Shown one piece after another: positions 1 through 10,718 of a stretch of 64,000 nt of DNA; within the stretch, counting starts at the first letter, position 1, and each line of letters opens with the position of its first letter. The translations under genes and the position numbers were made by a program. The notes under the pieces were generated by a model. The model did not search any database. It was not told the origin of the DNA and was given only the letters and a program-made list of their open reading frames with translations. The DNA lies in the NCBI GenBank assembly GCA_037962975.1, contig CM075675.1, forward strand, positions 108,712,718 to 108,776,717, in the 5' to 3' direction. This stretch comes from Clitoria ternatea (lineage: Eukaryota > Streptophyta > Magnoliopsida > Fabales > Fabaceae).

Positions 1-980
1 TTTAATTTTTAAAATTAAATAAAGGTTTTAGTAAAACGATATTTTATTATCTACTTATTTTAGTTTTGTTTCCCCCTATCTCACAATCACAAATCAAAGC
101 AATAGGCAAAAAGTTATAATTTCCACATTTGTGCCTAACCCACATGATACTTATGTGCCTCAACAATTGTGGTGGTGTAACAAAGTCAAAGCACTTAAAA
201 TTATGCCCACCAAATGCAATTTATTGTTACATTATTCTTCTATTTTCTCCTTCCAAACTTATTTCCTTCAAAAACAACCCTGACAATTATTTGTTATACT
301 TGACTTAGGATGCCACAAACTCTTATGTTCATATTTCCATATATTTGAGTACACTTGTATCTTAATTAACTAAGATTATTCTAAAAACATCCATTAAATC
401 CACTGTTATTGTGGATTCATCACATGTAAACACATTTTCTGTTTCTTTTGTTTTCCATGTGATGAATTAGTTTCGCGTTTAATAAGATTACCTTTTCAGT
501 TCTGAAATGGTTATCATTTTCACCTGTTTTTTTTTTTGTCAAAATCATTTTCATGTGCTTAACTGCCAAGGTCCGTAAGGCAGTATGGCCCAAGTCCAGA
601 GGATGAAGCATGTGAACAAAGCCATAAACTTGGTTTAAAAAGAAAAAGAGCCATAAACTTAGGAACGTTATTCCCAAAACAAGAGGAGCATGAAATCAAC
701 CATATATTTTTGAGGAAGAATTCTTTCCCCATAAGTACATAATCCTTTTTATGATTTTTTTAAGAAAAATACTTTAAGTGATTAAAGTTGATGTCCCTTG
801 ATATGATGAAACCCATTGTGTAATTAAGTGAAAAAAGAATTGTGGAGACGGAGAGAGAGAGATAGATAGATAGAGAAAGCAAATGAAGAGAATGGAATCA
901 AGAGAATGCTAACTTGTTTTTTAGATGTGTATGCATATTGATTGAAATTAAGTAATTAAATTTTAATTTAAAATTACCAA
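1..980. other. AT-rich intergenic DNA
   Basis: No coding region is supported here. Open frames are short, AT-rich and resemble no protein I know. A short purine microsatellite (gagagaga followed by gatagata units) lies near 850-880. The stretch ends where the 174-bp tandem repeat begins. Confidence 0.6.
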
Positions 981-1502
981 TCAAATTAAATAAACTATTT
1001 TATTGGTGATTCAAACATGCTACTTCGGTTTACATCCATCTAGATCATAATATCTGCATCTACCACACATTAGATCCTTTATTCATAATTATTAGAACTA
1101 GATTGGACTGACCGGTTAGACCGGGATCTGAAATTTCTCACTTGTCTAGATGTGTCAAATTAAATAAACTATTTTATTGGTGATTCAAACATACCGCTTC
1201 AGTCTACATCCACCTAGATCATGATACCTGCATCTGCCACATATTAGATCTTTTATTCATGATTATTAGAACTGGATTGGACCGGCCGGTTAGACCAGGA
1301 ACTAAAATTTCTCACTTTTCCAGATGTGTCAAATTAAATAAACTATTTTATTGATGATTCAAACATGCCACTTCGGTCTACATCCATCTAGATCATGATA
1401 CCTGCATCTGCCACACATTAGATCCTTTATTCATAATTATTAAAACTAGATTGAACCGGCTAGTTAGACCGGGAACTGAAATTTCTCACTTGTTTGGATG
1501 TG
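981..1502. repeat. Three tandem copies of a 174-bp repeat
   Basis: The block starting tcaaattaaataaact recurs at 981, 1155 and 1329, exactly 174 bp apart, and a truncated fourth start (tcaaa) is at 1503. Each unit carries in the same order a segment ending in tcaaacat, a segment with catct/cacct-agatca, a Y-rich ccggt(t)aga segment and gaaatttctcactt. Copies differ by scattered substitutions but not in length. The unit is close to nucleosome length, as in many plant satellites, but three copies could equally be a local duplication. Confidence 0.85.
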
Positions 1503-2149
1503 TCAAAAAAACCAGTGTCTTGTTAGGCCAATCCAAAATTCATTTTAGGTTAGTGTGTCTTGAACCTTTTAAGCATGTTATGATAGTGTGTGTACTATTT
1601 TAAACTTTTTTTATTATGTGATATTTAAATTTTAATGTACTTGTTGATTCTTTATATAAATATTATATTATTTTAATATAATTAATTATTATTTAATATA
1701 TAAAATAACAATAATGATTTATTAATACCAGTTCATCCATCGATTCGACCAATAATCCTTACACCAATACCTTCACCAGTTTGACAACTGATCGAGTCCT
1801 AAAAACATTTCCTTTATCCATATAAAGACCAAATAGCACATACAACTAAGTCAACATGCCACCAACTAGGGTACCTCGGGCTAAACCCATCTACCCTAGC
1901 CTAGCTTGATACATGACAAACAACACCTTCAAAAGCACACCTAACACGACCCCCCTTTAGCTCAAGTGGTTAAGAGCATTTAGAGGTCACCTAGAGCAAC
2001 AGGTGTGAATAAAGGAGCTAATAACGCTCAGCTTAGAGGAGACAACATACTAAAGCAAATTCTCCAGCACATCGTAAGGACCCCGGTTTAACATTGGTAG
2101 GCAACAAAATTTCAGCTTTGACACCATTACTTAAAAAAGCATGAATGAA
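1503..2149. other. Intergenic DNA with a tRNA-like A-box
   Basis: No gene is supported. At 1958-1978 the + strand reads like a pol III A-box region of a tRNA-derived SINE (tagctcaagtggttaagag). A decayed B-box-like segment may lie near 2000-2012, but it does not fit the GGTTCGANNCC consensus. Without a poly(A) end or target duplication this is only a candidate SINE remnant. Confidence 0.3.
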
Positions 2150-2454
2150 ATCCCACGTCGGAACTCTGCTTGAGGGAGTAGTTGGAGTTTTATAAATAAG
2201 ACTTCACACTCCACTACAAGAAGAAAACCATTGAAAGTCCCACATCAAAAATTTAGATTGATAGATAAAATAGATTGAGACATAAAACTACATACATTAT
2301 AAATAAAGAGTTTGTTGTGTATCGTCCCACATTGAAAATTTAGTTTGAGGGGGTTGATAAAATACACTATAAGTTACATGCTATATTTGGACAATTCTTT
2401 AGTCCCACGTCGAGACATAGCTTGTAAGACAAGATTTCTTACTCTATAAATAAA
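2150..2454 (+). promoter_or_regulatory. Cluster of snRNA-type USE motifs with TATA boxes
   Basis: Four matches or near-matches to the plant snRNA upstream sequence element (RTCCCACATCG) lie on the + strand: 2150-2161 (atcccacgtcgg), 2237-2247 (gtcccacatca), 2324-2334 (gtcccacattg) and 2402-2412 (gtcccacgtcg). Copies 1 and 4 are followed after about 30-32 bp by tataaataa boxes at 2191 and 2445; another tataaataa is at 2298. A fifth partial match is at 2509-2516. In known plant U-snRNA genes such USE-TATA spacing directs pol II transcription. I see no U1-U6 snRNA body downstream, so these may be copies of a repeat that captured this promoter type. Confidence 0.5.
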
Positions 2455-4092
2455 TGTTTGTAAGTCATGTAACATGGGCAATTACTCATCAAAACACAGT
2501 TTTTGGTGATCCCACGTGACAAGACAAAGCAGTTCAAAATTTTGAAACAAACCTCTTGGCTGCATCAAAACAGGCTTGCTATTCAAGTTCTGAGCTTTTG
2601 CACTTGTACAAATCTCATAAAAGACATTTAACTTGTTTGTTGCCTTCCATGTTTCTAGTGCAATAGTAGAGAATTGATATTTTTCACTCAACCAGCAACT
2701 TGTCCTCAAGGTGCGTAAACTCCATGGAACTATCTAAACAAACAGCCTGATTATCATTTATCATTTTAGCTTAGGATCTGGACAATAATTGTTGCATCGC
2801 ATTTGTCACACAGCAAAAGGAAGACGGTGAAAGTAGGTTGGTGATACTTGGTCCTGAGTTGGAATTCTGGCAGTGGGTATAAAAATACTTCGTGCTGAAG
2901 AGGAAAGGATGAAATTACAATTTACATAAACTAAATACAGGTCACTCATCCCATTCATTTGTTCAAAATACTAGTAGTAATATATCTAAGATTGAGCATC
3001 TATTTGTGTATGTTTCACAAATTTTCAGCTTGTATATATATTATAAATCTCCCATAACTAAGCAAAAGCGTTATGATTATGCATGACTGTTTTCGGTTTT
3101 GCATTGCTCCCTCCCATTATGAGTCAGTTTGAAACAGTGTTCAAAGTCCCATCAACTTATGGCATGTAGGGAGCTTTGTAACAGTAAAGGAAACAAGCCT
3201 AATGGCTTCTTCAATTTGAAGACCTTTAAAGTGTGCTAATATTAAACCTAATACATGCTCTGTTGTATCACATTGTCAGCATAGGAACAGATTAGTTTTT
3301 AGCACTCGCTTTTTTATCCCTAAAATTATCTTTCAAAGCTTTTCTTGGCTAAATTGCGTATGGATACAGTGCTTCAAAAAAGGTAGCCTGTATCATCTGG
3401 GGTGCCAAAAATCTTTCTCATACATTTTTTTTTCTCATAATAATCTGTTCCTCAATCAGACAATCACAATTTCAGCCAACAAGTAAGGTTAACAATGGCG
3501 CTTAAATCATCAAGTTGTTCACTATACCAAGCAAACAATAATGAACAACTTAATTTGAACACTTATTTGATAAACTCTAATCACTTAAAAATTTATGCCA
3601 AAAGTTCAACCATGGAAATGATTGAAATACACATTAAGCAAGATCAGAAGTATCACAAGTCAAATTCATCAACTTAAATAAGTTCGGTAACAATCCAATG
3701 CCTCTCATATAAGTAGATAAAAAACAGAACCCTTTAGCAGTAGCACATTAGTCAGTTAATTTAATAAATCAACCATATACTTGTATGCAATACTTAATGT
3801 ATTTTTCATTTCACGGTTAAATTGAGGTAGGAGTTCAGGATATTTTGTAATACTTTGTAAAGGCTTTTTTTCTTTCATTTGGGACAACTATTATTAATTT
3901 TGAACCACGTTGACAAGTTAACAAGATAAGAGAAATGATAATGAAGATATGCGAACATGGAGGTTTGATAGGTCTAAAGCACTTAAAACAAACCAGTTAA
4001 GAAAAAAGATGCGTTTGTAGCCAGCCAGCCTTATAATTAAGGTCTAACTTTTATATCCCCAAATTATTACAAAGCATTCTTCCACACTACTC
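2455..4092. other. Intergenic DNA without a supported gene
   Basis: Only short open frames occur (for example 2482-2709 on the minus strand and 3495-3677 on the plus strand). None shows a recognisable domain, codon structure or splice context. The right end is the 3' flank of the complex I subunit gene. Confidence 0.5.
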
Positions 4093-4504
4093 TCACATGA
4101 ACTTCCTGTACGGTCGACCATTATCTTCATCTTGCATATGCTGTAACCATAACAATATTACAATCCCGCGTCATATACAAGTGAAGGATAGATCGGAGTG
4201 AAGCATGAAAATAAAATTAATTGGATGTGAATCCCTAAATTGGAGTAGATCAAATGGTAGGGTATGGTTTAGGGTTCAAAAGTGAGTTAATCGACAGAGA
4301 ACACAAATAAACGATAAAGGGAAAAGAAAGACATACGAATTCTCGGACGATGCCCTTGTAGATGAGGACGGGAATGGCGATGCCGAAGATGCCGACGATA
4401 GCGAGGTTGCGGCGAGTCCAACGGAAATTGAACTCGAGGTTCTCTCTCGCAGTGCTCCACTCTTCTATGAACTTGTTCTTGTTCGCTTCCATTCCTCCAC
4501 CCAT
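4093..4504 (-). CDS. Mitochondrial complex I beta-subcomplex subunit, B15/NDUFB4 type (71 aa)
   Basis: Exon 1 is 4337-4504 and exon 2 is 4093-4140, both on the minus strand, giving 71 aa. The intron has a GTATGT donor just after the GAATTC at 4337-4342 and an AG acceptor at 4141-4142. The protein starts MGGGMEANKNKF, then ENLEFNFRWTRRN, a hydrophobic membrane segment (about residues 34-50), and ends in a short hydrophilic tail HMQDEDNGRPYRKFM. This agrees in length and layout with the small plant protein assigned to complex I as the B15/NDUFB4-like subunit (Arabidopsis At2g31490 type). Its expected role is as an accessory single-span subunit of the inner-membrane arm of NADH:ubiquinone oxidoreductase. 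If the intron is ignored, the frame reads on into unrelated residues. The gene looks intact. Promoter site II motifs lie about 90-130 bp upstream. Confidence 0.9.
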
Positions 4505-4593
4505 CTTCGATTCCTTTCGATTCGATCTTTCTCTCTGCTCTTCTCTTCACTCTCTCTCTCCGCAACTCAAGACGAGACTTGGCTCTCTCTATA

Positions 4594-4631
4594 TGGGCCT
4601 AAAGCCCATTCTGTAGAATAACCCAGCCCAT
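4594..4631 (-). promoter_or_regulatory. Site II (TGGGCY) motifs upstream of the complex I subunit gene
   Basis: Three TGGGCC/T motifs occur within 38 bp: tgggcc at 4594-4599, and gcccat (ATGGGC on the gene strand) at 4604-4609 and 4626-4631. Site II elements bind TCP factors and are enriched in promoters of plant nuclear genes for mitochondrial and ribosomal proteins. That matches the gene 90 bp downstream. A telo-box-like tttagggtt at 4267-4275 lies in its intron. Confidence 0.6.
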
Positions 4632-6244
4632 TACCCTCTCTCTTTACCTTTTCTTTTAAATTTTAATTCCTCTTCTAAGTATCCCCTAATTATTATTAGG
4701 AGGTTATAATCGAAACTCGGATCCGATTTTATTTCAAGCGTTATGACCCATGCGATTGTACAGGTATATTTAATGACAACACCAAAAGTATGAATTAAGA
4801 TAAAAAAAAGAAATTATTTGTTTATTACAAAGCTCATTGAACTAATATATATATATAGACAACAATTAAGTTAAAATATATCATAGAATTTATTATTTAA
4901 TTAAATTAAGATTGACAAATTTTCTACGGTTGGTGTTGATTGAAAGTTTTCTCTGGACTTATTTTTTAAAATTGATTTCTTAATATTGTTGCAGTTGCTT
5001 ATAGGTCATTGCAGCACTTCTATTTGGAAGAATTATGGTTATTTTCCAAATATGAACACACAACTTTTGATTCTAAAATAGCATGGTTATCAAAGACCCA
5101 ATTCCCTACTCCTATCAACTCCTCATCGGGAGTGGTACTTTCCATACTTGATCGTGTTTCCTGTTCTGCTCTTCGTGTTTATGCTTTTGTCTGCTTTGAA
5201 ACCCCTGGCTACTTCGACTACTTTCAACAACTTGATGAGGTATTTGCCGATATGTCAGATGAAGAAGAAGAAGAAGATGATGATGATATATACTCCCCTA
5301 GATTCAGGGATTCACTGCATGTTTGCGGTTCCTACTGCTTGGTAGACGTCGGTGAGGGTGCTCTAGAGAGCCAAAGACGATTTTGTGCTATATTGAAGAA
5401 CCACTCTCGTGTCTTCATATCAACTTTTGACGTCCAACCAATTCACACTCCGCTACCTTCCTCCTGCAGTCCCCAACCTTACGAGTTCTTGAAGGTTTCT
5501 ATAGTAAAAAAACTTGTCTTCAAATATACACGGCCAGCCAACCTTGTCCACCACTCTAAATCCAGTCTATTCTATGCCTTTTCTCTCTAGCTATTCTTTT
5601 CATTCCTTTTGCTTCTTTCTTGATTACATAGGATGAATCTGTTTTCCCTTAAAAATATGATCTTTGATAATATGAATACCAGTTTGTTACTTTCTACCTC
5701 ATGCAAACTCTATAATTGTTGGCTAAAAGCTTTTCTCGTACTTAATTCCACAGGTCTTCTCACCTTTGTTAAACTCTTTTGTATTACTTGCTTTGAAATC
5801 TTGTCAACAAGTGGTTAATTCTTACAATGATCTTCTTCTGTCTGGCATGCTTCTTTGTTTGGATTTGATAACATATAAGATAGGCTAAAATATTGTCTTA
5901 ATTCAACTGCATCCTTAAATCAGTGAAACAACATTAAGAAATATGTGTTAACTTTAAGATTGAGAGATCAAGCAATGGTAATTTGTCAGTGGCTCCGCAA
6001 ATAATTTCATTTGTTTTATTTATCCGTTATTATTAAATAAAGGTTATTTACGTTGAATATAATTAACAATTAAGTCCTGTGATTCATGTGCTTTTTTTTT
6101 TGTCTTACTTAACATGAACATCCGTCATTTTTTAAAATTGTTATTTTCATTTCTGATGTCTGGATTAGTCATTTTTTCCAGTCCGTCACTTTTAATTAAG
6201 TTATAAAGGCAAAATCAATGATAGAGGAAGAAAATAGAAATGAC
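4632..6244. other. Intergenic DNA with one unidentified open frame
   Basis: The largest frame is 5009-5590 (+), about 190 codons, with an acidic run from gaagaagaagaagatgatgat at 5260-5288. I do not recognise it. It starts inside AT-rich DNA, has no clear domain, and a neighbouring frame is also open over the same part. It could be a gene fragment or chance. The rest is AT-rich with nothing supported. Confidence 0.35.
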
Positions 6245-6252
6245 ATTGGTTG

Positions 6253-6965
6253 TAGGGGTTGTAACACGGGCAAAAGGGTCGGGTCGGGTCAGGTTAAGAC
6301 CCACATAAGTCCGTCAAAATATGGGCCGAGTTGAGCCAAAATAGAAAAATGGGCAAAAATCATTGGCCTGAACCATATTATACGTGGCTCGCGGGTCAAA
6401 CAGGCTGACCCTTTTTTTTCAAATTTTACATGTTATTTTTTGTTTAAAATTTAAACTATTTTTAGGTCTTCTTTTTAAAAAAAACTTTAGATTTAAATAT
6501 AAAAACTAGATTTCATCTTTTTTAAAACTAGTTTTTATATAATTAACCCGATTTATCTCATTGAAAGATTAAATAAATTATATTTACATTAGATGGAAAC
6601 AAAATTTTATTATTTATATTTTATAATATTATATTATTAAATTTATAATAACATATATAAATTAAGGAAGTAGGAAACATAGAGTGTAAGTGAAAAGAAA
6701 TGCTTTAGGAAACAAAAACATAGCCTCTTTTAACATATATAAATTTTATATTAATATAAATTTTATATATTAATATAAATTTATTTTTTAATATTTTAAT
6801 GTTGACCCGACGGGCCGCGCTGGTCCATATAAGGCTCGTATTTTGGCGGGTTAAAACGGGTTAGACTTAGTTGGAAAAATGAGCTTAAATCCTTGGCCTG
6901 ACCTGTCTATTTTTAATAGGTCAAACGGGTTGAGCCCGCAAGTCAGGCCTAAATTGCCACCCCTA
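6253..6965. mobile_element. hAT-type non-autonomous element (MITE), 713 bp
   Basis: The left end reads taggggttgtaac and the right end, reverse-complemented, taggggtggcaat. The flanks carry a perfect 8-bp target duplication attggttg (6245-6252 and 6966-6973). Eight-bp duplications and TAGGGGT-type termini fit hAT transposons. Subterminal DNA has gggtcgggtcgggt on the left and cgggtt-rich copies on the right. The AT-rich core has no transposase frame, so the element depends on a transposase made elsewhere. Confidence 0.85.
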
Positions 6966-6973
6966 ATTGGTTG

Positions 6974-8361
6974 TAAACTTATAATAGCATCATCAACCAA
7001 AAAAAATAAAAGTGGAAGTCCTAATGTTTTAATTTTTATTTTTCAATTGAAGATATATTAATTCAATATACAATGAACTGATCATATTTACTAATTTTTC
7101 ATCATCATTATTTCACACATTGCTTAAATAATAAAATTTGTATTTATAAAGATAAAATTTTTAAATAATGATATCATAATTTTATTCTCTTTATTAACAA
7201 TATAATTCTTACATAGTTTGGTTCTTTAAGCGTGATCTTAAAAGTTAAAATCTTATCGTATGTGTGAAAAAAATTGTTAGGAGAGGGAAAACCTACTTCT
7301 ATAGTATTTATGTTTGATTGTAATTAATCTATGACTTTCTAAGTTTATTGCATTTTAATATATTCCTCTTCATCATTCTATTTTTAATTAGACTAAATCA
7401 CAATTTCAATTTTTTATTTTCTAAGTAAATTTCAAGTTTGATCTCTAACTGTTTTTAGGTTATTAGATATTTTAGTTTTTCCTCAATTTAATTTTTATTA
7501 ATTTTGTTAACGGGTATATGATATTTAGTTATTAGAGAATGTATCATTGCCCTATTGAGATAACTATTTCATGCGTGTTGTGTTCAATGTGGCTTTTCCA
7601 TGTGGTAGATATCATTGATGCGGCGACTCAACATATATACTCATATCAACCAATGAATATTTGATACATGGAGTTGTCATATCAACATGGCTTCACGAGC
7701 ATTTGATACATGTGATGGTGTTACACAGTCAATAAATAAGAACATGATCACATGATGATTGTTTGTTGTGTCATGACTTTGTAAATAGAGCTAGTGAAAA
7801 CTAGATGGGAGAGACATTTTTAAAGGGTAGAGGACTTAATTGGTTGAAATAAAAGTTAGGAGTTTAATTTAAAATTTACTGAAAATACATAAGACTTTTC
7901 AATAATTTCATTTATTCCATCCAATTTTTTTGTAATAATTTATCCATGCAATTGTTTCAATGGTAGGGTAATAATGGACGAATATCCATCAATACCAAGG
8001 AAATATTTCCATTTATTGTTAGGAGAGTGACAAACATGACTAAGACTTGGTAATTGCATTATGTAATGCTAATTATATTATTTTATATTGTATTAAGTAT
8101 TATATTATATTTAGTACATTACATATTATTTTATTTTTTATTATATTTTTAAATAAATGGATACTTGTGGGTACTTGCTACAATCACCTGTAGGTATGGA
8201 TACCTGTAAATTTTAATGGTATAGGTACAAGTAGTGTATTACTCATCCGTTTCGCCTTGTTTATATCCTATTCAAGACCTTGTGTATCAAGACCAATAGA
8301 AGTAGTTAACTAGTAGTTAAATTTATTGGTTTTCTAACAAATAATATAACATTCTAAGTTT
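6974..8361. other. AT-rich intergenic DNA, probably old repeats
   Basis: No gene is supported. Between about 7390 and 7880 the text resembles decayed dispersed repeats (tttaattagactaaatca on the left, gttaggagtttaattt on the right). No clean ends or target duplications could be set. The Tat element begins just after the actcc at 8362-8366. Confidence 0.4.
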
Positions 8362-8366
8362 ACTCC

Positions 8367-9172
8367 TCATCCGGTCTGAATACCGGTCCCTAAAGTTATG
8401 ATGTCAGAATAACCTCATAAGAGGGAAACCGGTGTCAGAGTTCAAACAGTGCCACACCGGATATCCGATATCCCTTCATCCGCTCTTATCTCATCAGACG
8501 TTCTATTCGTTCTCTCTACAACGGATACTTCACTCGTTCTCACTGCACGTCTATATAACCGTTTGCCTCAGGATCACTGTGAGATAAGAGTTTCTTATAA
8601 CTTATCAGTGAAGATACCCTGCATAGCGGAATGTGTCAATGTCAATTACCTCAGAGAGTAAGTACATGTGTCAGCGAAATATTGCGGAAAAGTGATTATC
8701 CTCCATCCTTATCACAGGATCGTACTCTGATAATTGACCTACCCCCCTGACACATTCTGAGTACTGAGCCACTTTGATTGACACACTTCACACGCTATCA
8801 GAACCAACAGGCCCACTTGCACCCAACGATTCATTTCTTACGTTCAACTATAAATAGCACAATCTAAAACACATGCAAGGTTACGTTGTCCAAACTCACT
8901 TCTTTACTATTGCATTGCTTGAGTATTCATTGTGTTCATACACTCTTCTAACTTGAGCGTCGGAGAATCTTCGCAGGTGGCACCACCTTTCGCCCTCTCT
9001 CAACGCGAAACGTTGGTGTGAAGGATCTCGAGGACAACAAGACCGTTTTCTCCCACTGAGAGACCGGATTACAACACCGGATACCCACTGTACCGGTGTG
9101 CAAACCCTAAAACACCTACACCCTTGTGGCTGGTCCCATACCGGATCCTAGACCCCGGTCCTGACTAGTTCA
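8367..9172 (+). repeat. 5' LTR of the Tat element
   Basis: It begins tcatccggtc (TG mutated to TC relative to the 3' copy) and ends gactagttca. A TATA box tataaata at 8849-8856 probably drives element transcription, placing the R region shortly downstream. Ccggt/accgg words recur through the LTR, often in pairs. Confidence 0.95.
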
Positions 9173-9192
9173 TTGGCACACCCAGTGGGACT
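9173..9192 (+). other. Primer-binding-site region of the Tat element
   Basis: Immediately after the LTR the sequence reads ttggcacacccagtgggact. The TGGC start and the following CCCA-GTGGG arrangement resemble the primer-binding region of Tat-type gypsy elements. I cannot assign the priming tRNA from the sequence alone. Confidence 0.5.
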
Positions 9193-9235
9193 CGCTAGAG
9201 TTATTCCCACTTTTTGTAGAAGTTTGGTGGTTAGA

Positions 9236-10708
9236 ATGGAAGGTGATGGACGTGATTTCATTGATGGTCATGTGGAGGATGTAACCCACCAACAGACTGG
9301 AAGGAGACTTGTCTTTGAGTCTCCTGCTACCAACGCTCGAAGGATGGTACCAATAGTGACTCTTGACCCTCGCGATGAGGTTATTAGACAGCTCAGGGAG
9401 GAGTTGATGGGGTTGAGGCGGGAGAAAAGAGGAGCTGGGGACAGGGTAACGTCCCATGCAGAGGATGCTCACCATGCATCAGCGAGGGATAGATCAACAA
9501 CTCTCCAGTATTCGAAAATCCCTACGTACGAGGAGAGAGAACAGACCCAAGACTCTGATGATAGAGTCAATACCAGGAGAAGGGAGCAGGCAGTGGTAAC
9601 TTCTGGGACTTACAAGCTCAACGTTCATTTCTCAAGGAGACTCATGAGTATTGTCATCCCAAAACACTTGCAAACAACTCAACCACTGTCGATTGGAAAA
9701 TATATTGGAGAAACTGATCCCACTAAGCATCTAGATGCTTATGTTTATGAAGCCATGTATCTGGGGGCAGATGAAGATGTCATGTGTAGGATGTTCCCAA
9801 GAACACTGATGGAGGAGGCTCTCAGCTGGTTCAAGAGCCTGCCCTCAGGATCCATAGATTCTTGGGAAGAAATGGCAGCTGCGTTTGAAATCCGTTTTGT
9901 CATCTCCAGGGACATTCCAAGAACTTCTCACACCTTGGCCCAGATAAGGCAAGGAGAGACTGAAACTCTCAAGGAGTTCTTGAAGAGATTTTACAAGGAA
10001 GCTGCTTTGGCCCCCAACCTCACGGAGGCCATACAGCTCCATATTGTAGTGGAAGCTTTGCAACCTGGATCTGCATTCGCCTTATCTTTGGTAAAGAGCC
10101 CCCCAACAACCTTCGAGGAGTTTCGAAGGAAAGCTTCCAGGTACGTGGGTATAGAAATGCATCTGGAGGCTACAGCAGCAAGAATGAAGCCCCCTGTACC
10201 CCCTCAACAGCTACGAAGGGAGAAGGAGAGGGTTAAGCCAGAAAAGCATGCTTTCAGGGAGGACTTTGTAAGCGTCCGACCTCATCAACGAGACAGGCGC
10301 GTCTCGTCTTTCAGCAACTACGCTCCTCTGAATGCCAGGCACTCCCAAATCATGAGGGAGGTCGGATGGCCCACGCTCAGTGTCTTTGGTATAAGGAAGC
10401 CACCCCCAGTCAAAAGGATCGGTAACCCACGTAAATATTGTGCCTTCCATGAACAAACGGGTCACCACACGGACGAGTGCAAGGTGTTGAAAAACACTGT
10501 GGAGACTCTCATTAGAGAGGGAAAGCTGAAGCAATATCTGTTCAGAGAAAAGTCTTTGGATGAACCTGACAGGATGGACAAAAGGGGGAGAGATCTGGAT
10601 GATGAGGGTGATAATAATCTTAACCCAGTTAGAAGATTTACTGCGGCTGAAAAACAGAAAGGAGTGATGATTGCTGAAGGAGCCCAACAGGACAATATGC
10701 CTCAGTAG
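9236..10708 (+). CDS. gag: Tat retrotransposon Gag polyprotein part (490 aa)
   Basis: The first in-frame ATG is at 9236 (the frame is open from the LTR edge, but earlier codons fall in the primer-binding region). A retrotransposon Gag domain spans about residues 135-310 (IPKHLQ, then ETDPTKHLDAY, then ALSWFKSLP and FLKRFYKEA). Near residue 402 there is a zinc-knuckle-like CAFHEQTGHHTDEC (CX2HX4HX4C), typical of Tat-lineage Gag proteins. Gag forms the cytoplasmic particle that packages the RNA. The frame ends at a TAG at 10706-10708; pol resumes further on in the same frame, so this may be a mutational stop or the natural gag end. Confidence 0.88.
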   Translation: MEGDGRDFIDGHVEDVTHQQTGRRLVFESPATNARRMVPIVTLDPRDEVIRQLREELMGLRREKRGAGDRVTSHAEDAHHASARDRSTTLQYSKIPTYEEREQTQDSDDRVNTRRREQAVVTSGTYKLNVHFSRRLMSIVIPKHLQTTQPLSIGKYIGETDPTKHLDAYVYEAMYLGADEDVMCRMFPRTLMEEALSWFKSLPSGSIDSWEEMAAAFEIRFVISRDIPRTSHTLAQIRQGETETLKEFLKRFYKEAALAPNLTEAIQLHIVVEALQPGSAFALSLVKSPPTTFEEFRRKASRYVGIEMHLEATAARMKPPVPPQQLRREKERVKPEKHAFREDFVSVRPHQRDRRVSSFSNYAPLNARHSQIMREVGWPTLSVFGIRKPPPVKRIGNPRKYCAFHEQTGHHTDECKVLKNTVETLIREGKLKQYLFREKSLDEPDRMDKRGRDLDDEGDNNLNPVRRFTAAEKQKGVMIAEGAQQDNMPQ

Positions 10709-10718
10709 GCAAGGTAGG

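Noticed and set aside
4287..4565. 92-codon minus-strand frame overlapping the complex I subunit gene
   Set aside because: It is a shifted-frame shadow of exon 1; the other frame has the family match and correct splice sites.
8449..8661. 70-codon frame present in both Tat LTRs (also 22229-22441)
   Set aside because: It is inside the LTRs, upstream of the TATA box, with no known domain; conservation follows from the LTR pair.
9170..9475. Minus-strand frames opposite gag, RT and integrase (also 10211-10774, 11789-12205, 13918-14154)
   Set aside because: Each is the antisense shadow of a recognisable retrotransposon domain, with no homology of its own.
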